Assembly: GCF_010907035.1 (NCBI RefSeq)
Contig: NZ_QUMK01000041.1
Location: 1 to 51,362, forward strand
Direction: 5' to 3'
Length of the DNA stretch: 51,362 nt
Source: Rhodopseudomonas sp. BR0M22
GTDB lineage: Bacteria; Pseudomonadota; Alphaproteobacteria; Rhizobiales; Xanthobacteraceae
Below the pieces are notes generated by a model. It had not been told where the DNA came from and did not search any database. It worked only from the letters and a program-made list of their open reading frames with translations. This document shows, one piece after another, positions 44,209 to 51,362 of this stretch. The position numbers and the translations under genes are program-made. Within the stretch, counting starts at the first letter, position 1, and every line of letters starts with the position of its first letter.

Positions 44209-44463
44209 TCACGCGGCTGCGTACATCGGCATCTCGGCGAGCTCATAGGCCTCCTGAATATCGGCGATGATCTCGGAGGCTTCCCACAGCGCGTCGGGCG
44301 CGACCGACTGGATGCTGATCGTCCAGTTGCCGCCCCTACGGGTGCGCGGCGTAGCGACGATATCGAAGCGCACCTCGCGGCACAGCGGATGGCGATGCAG
44401 CGCGTGAGCGACCCGGATGCGGAGTTCGTCGAGGGTCGCGGAAGTCTTTTCGACATACGGCAT
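44209..44463 (-). CDS. Small hypothetical protein
   Basis: An 84-aa protein starting MPYVEKTSATLDELRIR. It has an alternating helix and strand pattern (RIRVAHALHRHPLCREVRFD, GNWTISIQSV, EASEIIADIQEAYELAEMP) and no signal peptide. I do not recognise a family with certainty. The start at 44463 is preferred to a frame to 44604 with a basic leader. Confidence 0.6.
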   Translation of the reverse strand: MPYVEKTSATLDELRIRVAHALHRHPLCREVRFDIVATPRTRRGGNWTISIQSVAPDALWEASEIIADIQEAYELAEMPMYAAA

Positions 44464-44655
44464 GGCGACGTCCACTTGGGCTGTGGTGCGCCTACGATGC
44501 AGGACCGGTCGTCGACAGAGCCCCGCGTCGCGGCAGCTCTTATGTTGGGCGAACATGGTTAACGCGGTGTTAAGCCGATTCTGGCGGCCGGATCGCCTCG
44601 TCAAACTACGTGGATCGCCCCCTGGCGCTCACATTCCCATCGGCTCACGGTCTGA

Positions 44656-45429
44656 TCAGCGTTGCTCGACTACCAGGTTCTGGATCGCGCGGCCGAAATA
44701 ACCATGGGTGTCGGCGAGCTTCGATGAGGCGATGCCCGCGCCGTCGGGGCCGAGCCACATCTCGGAGTTCAGCAGCACCCAGTCGCCGATCGGCTGCCGG
44801 GCGAAGAATACGTTGAGGTCGGCGTTGATGAAGGTCCAGTGCTTGAAGTCGAGGATCGACGAGGTCGCATTGCTGAAGTCGGAGGCGATCACCGCGCGCA
44901 TCGCCTGCGATGTCGGCTGTCCTTCGACCAGGGCGCGGTCGGACCGATACCAGGTCGCGCCCGGTCCGATCGAGCCGAAGCCGCCATACACCTTGCGCAG
45001 CGACATCCCGCTGACGAACGGGTTGCGGGTGAAGTTTGGATCGAGCGGCGGGCAGTCGTCAGGATACGGCACGTCGAGCGGCGGATGTTCGATGTCGTCG
45101 GGTAGATCGGGCGGCGCGACGCGGATCTTCAGCACCGTGGCGCCGACCACGACGACGCCTTTCGACAGCAGCCGCACGGCGCAAAGCTGGATCTTGCGGC
45201 CTTCGCGCAGCACTTCGGTCTGGTAGGTCAGCGGCCCCACAGGCACCGGCCGCAGCAGGTCGACGGTGACGCGCGCGATCTGCATCGGTGACGGCGTCGG
45301 GATCTGCTCGGCGAGATAAGTGACCAGTGCAGACGGCGGCGAGCCGTGCTGCATCGTCGGATCCCACGGCCCGGCCGCGTTCGGGCTGGTTTCGATATTG
45401 ATGCCGTCGATGCGGTAGATGGCGTCCAT
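44656..45429 (-). CDS. Acyl-CoA thioesterase family protein (double hot-dog)
   Basis: A 257-aa protein starting MDAIYRIDGINIETS. Hot-dog features are the GPWDPTMQHGSPPSALVTYL helix with active-site-like His-Gly, the strand pattern IARVTVDLLRPVPVGPLTYQT and the C-terminal DFKHWTFINADLNVFFARQP. This is the TesB-like thioesterase family of Actinobacteria and Proteobacteria. Substrate is not indicated. Preceded on the same strand by a nitronate monooxygenase-like gene, with a family C repeat between. Confidence 0.82.
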   Translation of the reverse strand: MDAIYRIDGINIETSPNAAGPWDPTMQHGSPPSALVTYLAEQIPTPSPMQIARVTVDLLRPVPVGPLTYQTEVLREGRKIQLCAVRLLSKGVVVVGATVLKIRVAPPDLPDDIEHPPLDVPYPDDCPPLDPNFTRNPFVSGMSLRKVYGGFGSIGPGATWYRSDRALVEGQPTSQAMRAVIASDFSNATSSILDFKHWTFINADLNVFFARQPIGDWVLLNSEMWLGPDGAGIASSKLADTHGYFGRAIQNLVVEQR

Positions 45430-45468
45430 GAGGGGGCTTTCAGAACGGGCGAGGTCGGGACGTTGCCT

Positions 45469-45546
45469 CGTCATTGCGAGCGAAGCAATCCAGAGGCTCC
45501 GTGTTCGGAGCTGGATTGCTTCGTCGTTTCACTCCTCGCAATGGCA
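45469..45546. repeat. Palindromic repeat, family C
   Basis: CGTCATTGCGAGCGAAGCAATCC, then centre, GGATTGCTTCGTCG and CACTCCTCGCAATGGC. It resembles the copy at 37760 at both ends. It lies 30 bp beyond the nitronate monooxygenase-like stop. Confidence 0.85.
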
Positions 45547-45576
45547 GGAGTAGCAGAGGAGACGACGGTTATCGCC

Positions 45577-46545
45577 TCACAGCGGCGGGTCGATCGCCTC
45601 GTCGTATTCCTTCTTGAAGCGGGCGATCAGTTCGCCGGCGGGCTGCACTTCGTTGATGCTGCCGATGCCCTGGCCCGCGCCCCAGATTTCCTTCCAGGCC
45701 TTCGGCTTGGCGCGCTCGCCGGCCTCGTCGGTGCCGAAATTCATCTTGGTCGGATCGGACTGTTCGAGATTGTCCGGGTCCATGCCGGCCGCCACGATCG
45801 ACGGCTTCAGGTAGTTGCCGTGCACGCCGGTGAACAGGTTGGAATACACGATGTCGTCGGCGCCGGAGGTGGTGATCATCTCCTTGTAGCGGTCGACCGC
45901 ATTGGCTTCCTTGGTGGCGATGAAGGCGGAGCCGATATAGGCGAAGTCGGCGCCGAGCACGCGGGCAGCGCGAATCGCCTTGCCGTTGGCGATCGCGCCG
46001 GACAGCGCGATCGGGCCGTTGTACCAGGCGCGTGTTTCGGTGACGAAGGCGAACGGCGACTGCGTGCCGGCATGGCCGCCGGCGCCGGCCGCCACCAGGA
46101 TCAGGCCATCGGCGCCCTTTTCGACCGCCTTGTGGGCGAAGCGCTGATTGATCACGTCGTGGAAGACGATGCCGCCCCAATTATGCGCGGCTTGGTTCAG
46201 CTCTTCGCGGGCGCCGAGCGAGGTGATCAGCATCGGCACCTTGTGCTTCTCACAAAGCGCCAAGTCCGCATCGAGCCGGTTGTTGGATTTGTGCACGATC
46301 TGGTTGACGGCGAACGGCGCCGACGGACGCTCCGGATGCGCCTTGTCGTAGGCGGCGAGCTCTTCCTTGATCTGGTGCAGCCACTCGTCGAGCAGCGCGG
46401 CGGGACGCGCGTTCAGCGCAGGAAACGACCCGACCACGCCGGCCTTGCATTGCGCGATCACCAGCTCGGGACCCGAAATAATGAACAGCGGTGAGCCGAT
46501 CACCGGGACCGACAGGCGGCCCTTGAACAATGCAGGCATGGGCAT
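45577..46545 (-). CDS. Nitronate monooxygenase/2-nitropropane dioxygenase family protein
   Basis: A 322-aa FMN-dependent TIM-barrel protein. Family features are VPVIGSPLFIISGPELVIAQ at the start, the GADGLILVAAGAGGHAGTQSPF phosphate-binding loop, GAIANGKAIRAARVLGADFAYIGSAF, and C-terminal GQGIGSINEVQPAGELI. It could oxidise alkyl nitronates or similar carbanion substrates; related enzymes include enoyl reductases. ATG 46545 has AAGGAG upstream. Substrate not determined. Confidence 0.88.
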   Translation of the reverse strand: MPMPALFKGRLSVPVIGSPLFIISGPELVIAQCKAGVVGSFPALNARPAALLDEWLHQIKEELAAYDKAHPERPSAPFAVNQIVHKSNNRLDADLALCEKHKVPMLITSLGAREELNQAAHNWGGIVFHDVINQRFAHKAVEKGADGLILVAAGAGGHAGTQSPFAFVTETRAWYNGPIALSGAIANGKAIRAARVLGADFAYIGSAFIATKEANAVDRYKEMITTSGADDIVYSNLFTGVHGNYLKPSIVAAGMDPDNLEQSDPTKMNFGTDEAGERAKPKAWKEIWGAGQGIGSINEVQPAGELIARFKKEYDEAIDPPL

Positions 46546-46690
46546 TTCGAGTTTCTCCTTGTTTGTTGTGTTTGGCGGCGCAGCCGCGGCGACACAAAAG
46601 CAAGCGAGCAACAGACCTGCAAGGTGGGAATTGGCGAATTCGTAGCCTTTCGGCGCAAGCGCGCGCTTCGTCGCAGCGATCAGCCGCCGG

Positions 46691-47305
46691 CTACTGGCAC
46701 CATGCCCGTGTGACGAAATTTTCGGTGCGGCAATCGCCCGGTTCGCGTGGCCGGCCGGGGATCAGAACCTTGGCCGAGCATTTCTCGGTCGCGTCGACGC
46801 CGAGGCTCTTGCCGAGGCGGTAGCCCTTCGATCGGCACAGGATGTCGGCGGCGGCCTGACAATCGGGCCCGCTGCCCGGCACCACGGGACAGATCTGACG
46901 TCCGCTGACCATCTCCGGTACGATCGGCGACGATGGGCTGGGCGGCGGGGGCGGCACCGGTTGTGGCGCTGTCGCTTGCGGGGGCGAGGCTGGTGAGGGC
47001 GGCTGCGGATTCGCAGGGGGAGCCGGCGCGTCCTTGCTGTCGCTCCCGAACGACGGCAGCAGCGACTTCGATGGCAACAGCGACGACGGCGTCTTCAGCA
47101 GTTTCTTGATTTCATCGACCAAGCCCGGGTCGTCCGAGCGCTGCGGCGCAGGTGGTGGCGGCTGATCGGCCGGCGGCGACGGAGGCGGCGAAGATTGCGC
47201 CGCTGCAGGCGCGCCGAGCAGGACGATTGCGACCAAGGTGGCTGCGACAACGCCGGCGCGCCGCGGCACGAGATACCGGCGCAACATGCGGTTCGAGACG
47301 GGCAT
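46691..47305 (-). CDS. Secreted Pro-rich hypothetical protein
   Basis: A 204-aa protein with a signal peptide (AGVVAATLVAIVLLGAPAAAQ), a Pro/Ser/Ala-rich spacer of about 100 residues, and a C-terminal domain with six cysteines (ICPVV, DCQAAADILC, KCSAK, GDCRTENFVTRAWC), presumably disulfide-bonded in the periplasm. I do not recognise the family. It is on the same strand as the YqaA-like gene 49 bp upstream. Confidence 0.72.
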   Translation of the reverse strand: MPVSNRMLRRYLVPRRAGVVAATLVAIVLLGAPAAAQSSPPPSPPADQPPPPAPQRSDDPGLVDEIKKLLKTPSSLLPSKSLLPSFGSDSKDAPAPPANPQPPSPASPPQATAPQPVPPPPPSPSSPIVPEMVSGRQICPVVPGSGPDCQAAADILCRSKGYRLGKSLGVDATEKCSAKVLIPGRPREPGDCRTENFVTRAWCQ

Positions 47306-47354
47306 CGCCTAACCTACGCCGATGCGCCGGCAGATAGAAGGGCGTTGGCCGCCG

Positions 47355-47936
47355 CTAGACCAGCTTGAGCGCGATGACAAAGCCCAGCACCAGCAGCACC
47401 GCGCCGATCGTCACCCACATCCCGAGTCGCTTTTCGATCTGCTCGCGGATCACCACGCCGTACCGATTCAGCACCACCGCCACGATGAAGAACCGGCCGC
47501 CGCGGGCGATGATCGAGAACAGGATGAACAACCAGATGTCGTAGCCGGCAAAGCCCGAGGTGATCGTCACCAGCTTGTAGGGGATCGGGGTGAGGCCCTT
47601 GAGCAGGATGATCCAGGCGCCCCATTCGGCGTAGCCCGCGCGGAACGCCTCGACCTTGTCGGCATAGCCGTAGAGCTGGATCAGCCAGTGGCCGACCGAG
47701 TCGTACAGCAGCGCGCCGATCGCATAGCCGACCACGCCGCCCGCCACCGAGGTGACGGTGCACAGCGCCGCATAGAACCAGGCGCGCTGCGGCCGCGCCA
47801 GCGACATCGGGATCAACATCACGTCCGGCGGCACTGGAAAGAACGAGCTCTCCGCGAACGACACCAGCCCGAGAATCCAGAGGGCATAGGGTTTGTGGGC
47901 GGCGTCGATGCACCAGTCGTAGATTTTGCGCAGCAT
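47355..47936 (-). CDS. YqaA/DedA family membrane protein
   Basis: A 193-aa inner-membrane protein with about five hydrophobic segments. It has the family patterns FAESSFFPVPPDVMLIPM and GGVVGYAIGALLYD, with KGLTPIPYKLVTITSG in the middle. DedA/YqaA (SNARE-associated, VTT-like) proteins affect membrane lipid transport and homeostasis; a specific role is not visible here. Confidence 0.86.
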   Translation of the reverse strand: MLRKIYDWCIDAAHKPYALWILGLVSFAESSFFPVPPDVMLIPMSLARPQRAWFYAALCTVTSVAGGVVGYAIGALLYDSVGHWLIQLYGYADKVEAFRAGYAEWGAWIILLKGLTPIPYKLVTITSGFAGYDIWLFILFSIIARGGRFFIVAVVLNRYGVVIREQIEKRLGMWVTIGAVLLVLGFVIALKLV

Positions 47937-48035
47937 GGAGCGCGATCAACCATTCCGTCGCCGGTTTGTCCATGGCGCAAATAGCACAGATGCAGAAGAA
48001 CAGGGGTTGGAGAGCGGCGGGCCGCGAACGGACTT

Positions 48036-48437
48036 TTAGCGGCGCTTGCGCACTGCGCGGGCCTCTTGGGTCCCTACCGGGCGGCGGCTGGCATGCTGGA
48101 CCGGCGGATTGGCAATCTTGACCCGCGACTTCGGCAGCTTCTCGGCAATGCCGAGCAGAGTCTCGCGGCGTCGCATCTCGGCCCAGACGTCTTCGGGGCG
48201 AACGCCGGCCGAAGCCCACAGCACCGTCAGATTGTACAACAGGTCGGCGCTTTCGCGGACCACCGCGTCGCGATTGCCGTTGACGGCGTCGATCACCACC
48301 TCGATTGCTTCTTCGGCGAGCTTCTTGGCCATCTTGCCGGAGCCGCGCTGAAACAAGCGAGCCGTTCGCGATGTCGCCGGATCGAGATCCCGCGCCGCGA
48401 GCACGGCCTCATAAAGTCGGTCGAGCGAATCAGCCAT
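48036..48437 (-). CDS. hisE: HisE-like phosphoribosyl-ATP pyrophosphohydrolase
   Basis: A 133-aa MazG-fold protein. The pattern KKLAEEAIEVVIDAV, then ESADLLYNLTVLW, gives the acidic EExxE and ExxD metal ligands of HisE, which removes PPi from phosphoribosyl-ATP in histidine synthesis. It has a basic C-terminal extension of about 30 residues (from KSRVKIANPPVQ). No other his gene is near, so it may be a second copy or have another nucleotide substrate. ATG 48437 has AGG 8 nt upstream; an in-frame GTG lies at 48443. Confidence 0.82.
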   Translation of the reverse strand: MADSLDRLYEAVLAARDLDPATSRTARLFQRGSGKMAKKLAEEAIEVVIDAVNGNRDAVVRESADLLYNLTVLWASAGVRPEDVWAEMRRRETLLGIAEKLPKSRVKIANPPVQHASRRPVGTQEARAVRKRR

Positions 48438-48541
48438 GTTCACAACCTAGCTGATTTCGATGTCAGTCGTATAAACGCAACTCAGGCGCGATGTCCGATC
48501 CGAGGGAACGGACATCGCGCCTGAGTGCCGATTCCAGGCGT

Positions 48542-48940
48542 TTAATAGCCGTAGTAGTACGGTCGAGGGCCATAAGGTGCGCCATAATAGCGCGGTCCCC
48601 CGTAATAACCCGGGCCCGGTCCATAGTAATAGCGATACCGGCTCTCATAGGCGTCGCGCTGTGCCTGGGCGGCGGCGATCGTGCCGATGGTGCCGACGAT
48701 TCCCGCGAAAGCGGCTGCGGCAGCAGCGCCGCCATTGCCGCCGCGCCGAACGTAACGCCGCTTTCGCGCGCTGACGTCGGTCAATGCTGCAGCTTCGGTC
48801 GCAGGCCCCGCGGTCTGCAGCTTGCCGGGAGAGGCGGCAAGCGCCGCAGCGGGCTCGAGCACCGGCACGGCCAGCGCCACGGCAGTGACGAACGCGACGG
48901 CTCGGCCGCCCGACGAAAACAAGGATTTACGCGTCTGCAT
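48542..48940 (-). CDS. Secreted Tyr/Gly-rich hypothetical protein
   Basis: A 132-aa protein. It has a signal peptide (AVAFVTAVALAVPVLEPAAALA), a small basic patch (RKRRYVRRGGNGG), an alanine-rich helix (AAAAAAFAGIVGTIGTIAAAQAQ; possibly membrane-associated) and a C-terminal low-complexity tail rich in Tyr, Gly and Pro. Start 48940 is chosen because GGAGG lies 6 nt upstream, immediately before another ATG at 48946. Similar small envelope proteins are common in Rhizobiales; function unknown. Confidence 0.7.
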   Translation of the reverse strand: MQTRKSLFSSGGRAVAFVTAVALAVPVLEPAAALAASPGKLQTAGPATEAAALTDVSARKRRYVRRGGNGGAAAAAAFAGIVGTIGTIAAAQAQRDAYESRYRYYYGPGPGYYGGPRYYGAPYGPRPYYYGY

Positions 48941-49075
48941 CTGCATCCTCCGTCTGACGGTGTGTGTCTGGATGATCCAGCGTGACAACCTTTCTGGATC
49001 ACCTAAAGTTCCGTCTTGGAAACACAAGGCCGGACTGCATGCGGTGCAGATTGGCGGTTCCGATCTGCGAAACGC

Positions 49076-49102
49076 AAATGGCCGGGACGAACCCGGCCAT
49101 TT
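49076..49102 (-). terminator. Strong hairpin after ligC
   Basis: AAATGGCCGGG and CCCGGCCATTT form a perfect 11-bp stem with a 5-nt loop, 38 bp beyond the ligC stop. It should terminate the lig operon on the minus strand. The core resembles the family D repeat. Confidence 0.75.
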
Positions 49103-49139
49103 GGAAACGTGGGAAATTCAGCCGTTACAAGGCTGGCAA

Positions 49140-50099
49140 TCAGTCCTTGGCGAGCTGCTGATCGAGATCGTGCAGCACTTGGTAGCAGGGCAGCACCTGT
49201 GCGACCGAAGCGTTGGGCTCGCGGCCTTCGCGAATCGCAGCGAAGAACTCGCGGTCCTGCAGCTCGATGCCGTTCATCGATACGTCGACCTTGGAGACGT
49301 CGATTTTCTCTTCCTTGCCGTTCACCAGATCGTCGTAGCGGGCGATGTAGGTGCCGTTGTCGCAGATGTAGCGGAAGAAAGTGCCGAGCGGGCCGTCATT
49401 GTTGAACGACAGCGACAGCGTGCAGATCGCACCGTTGGCGGCCTTGAGCTGGATCGACATATCCATCGCAATCCCGAGGTCGGGATGGATCGGTCCCTGC
49501 ACGGCGTTCGCCTTCACGATCGGCGAGCCGGCCTGATAGGCGAACAGGTCGACGGTGTGGGCGGCGTGGTGCCACAGCAGGTGATCGGTCCAGCTCCGCG
49601 GCTGGCCGAGCGCGTTCATGTTGGTGCGGCGGAAGAAGTAGGTCTGCACATCCATCTGCTGGATGTTCAGCTCGCCGGCCTTGATCTTCTTATGCACGTA
49701 CTGATGGCTCGGATTGAAGCGACGGGTGTGGCCGCACATCGCCACTAAGCCAGTCTGCTTCTGCAGATCGACCACCGCCTGCGCGTCTTTCAGCGAATCC
49801 GCCAGCGGGATTTCGACCTGGACGTGCTTGCCGGCGCGCAAACAGTCGATGCCTTGCTGCGCGTGCATCTGGGTGGGCGTGCAGAGGATAACCGCATCGA
49901 CCTCTTTGATCGCCAGCGCGTCGGACAGTTCGGTCGAGACGTGGTCGATCCCGTACTTCTTGGCGACTTCCTGCGTCTGCTCCAGCCGGCGGCCGATCAG
50001 CGACACCACCTCGACGCCGTCGATGTTCTTGATGCCGTCGAGATGCTTGATGCCGAACGCACCCGCTCCCGCGAGGGCGACCTTGATCGTCTTTGCCAT
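49140..50099 (-). CDS. ligC: 4-carboxy-2-hydroxymuconate-6-semialdehyde dehydrogenase
   Basis: Oxidises the ring-cleavage product of protocatechuate to 2-pyrone-4,6-dicarboxylate with NADP. The 319-aa Gfo/Idh/MocA-family protein has the Rossmann loop AGAGAFGIKH, CTPTQMHAQQ and VEIPLADS; the usual EKP lysine motif reads EIP, which I recall also for LigC. C-terminal SFNNDGPLGTFFRY and the HLLWHHAAHTVDL segments are typical. It begins 1 bp after the ligB stop. The name depends on the adjacent ligAB. Confidence 0.9.
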   Translation of the reverse strand: MAKTIKVALAGAGAFGIKHLDGIKNIDGVEVVSLIGRRLEQTQEVAKKYGIDHVSTELSDALAIKEVDAVILCTPTQMHAQQGIDCLRAGKHVQVEIPLADSLKDAQAVVDLQKQTGLVAMCGHTRRFNPSHQYVHKKIKAGELNIQQMDVQTYFFRRTNMNALGQPRSWTDHLLWHHAAHTVDLFAYQAGSPIVKANAVQGPIHPDLGIAMDMSIQLKAANGAICTLSLSFNNDGPLGTFFRYICDNGTYIARYDDLVNGKEEKIDVSKVDVSMNGIELQDREFFAAIREGREPNASVAQVLPCYQVLHDLDQQLAKD

Positions 50100-50100
50100 A

Positions 50101-51344
<1,244 letters not shown>

Positions 51345-51362
51345 GGCGGAGTCTCCTCTAGG

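Overview
The window looks like a chromosomal segment of a GC-rich alphaproteobacterium of the Rhodopseudomonas/Bradyrhizobium group, most likely Rhodopseudomonas palustris or a close relative. The basis is the argH-lptM-lysA order, DUF2125, DUF2865 and CpdR-like genes typical of Rhizobiales, a protocatechuate 4,5-cleavage (lig) operon, and an anaerobic/molybdenum gene set. No rRNA, tRNA, CRISPR array, insertion sequence or prophage was seen. Species assignment is inference; no database was searched.

Layout. 1-4.1 kb: arginine and lysine biosynthesis (argH, lptM-like lipoprotein, lysA) and a cytochrome b561. 4.2-13.7 kb: cell envelope and cell cycle genes (DUF4175/TIGR02302 membrane protein, CpdR-like receiver, ZitP-like zinc-ribbon protein divergent from ftsE-ftsX, YdcF-like protein, PlsC-like acyltransferase, ChaC-like cyclotransferase, DUF2125 protein). 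13.9-26.7 kb: housekeeping genes (ABC-F ATPase, arginase, thioesterase, glycogen phosphorylase, DUF2865 protein, pyrE, polA) separated by intergenic palindromic repeats.

26.8-40.4 kb is the most interesting stretch. A translationally coupled two-gene operon encodes a very large pyruvate/2-oxoacid:ferredoxin oxidoreductase (1662 aa, with a fused C-terminal ferredoxin-like domain) and a 944-aa protein that joins both halves of an NfnAB-type electron-bifurcating transhydrogenase in one chain. The divergent promoter region has an FNR/FixK-type box and a ModE-type Mo-box. Next comes a molybdenum block: a DUF2478 gene, mop, modE with a second candidate Mo-box, modABC, and a second DUF2478 gene. The arrangement suggests that low-potential electron supply and molybdate supply respond to oxygen and molybdenum together, as would suit nitrogen fixation or another anaerobic molybdoenzyme process.

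40.3-43.3 kb: a PatA/PatG-like subtilase that has lost its catalytic Ser and oxyanion Asn, divergent from a SARP/TolB/TPR regulator. 43.3-49 kb: small secreted or hypothetical proteins, a thioesterase, a nitronate monooxygenase-like protein, a YqaA membrane protein and a HisE-like pyrophosphohydrolase. 49.1-51.3 kb: ligA-ligB-ligC for protocatechuate meta-cleavage, ending at a strong hairpin.

Two features of polA stand out: one of the intergenic repeat elements lies in frame within its coding sequence, and all the 3'-5' exonuclease metal-binding residues appear to be replaced.
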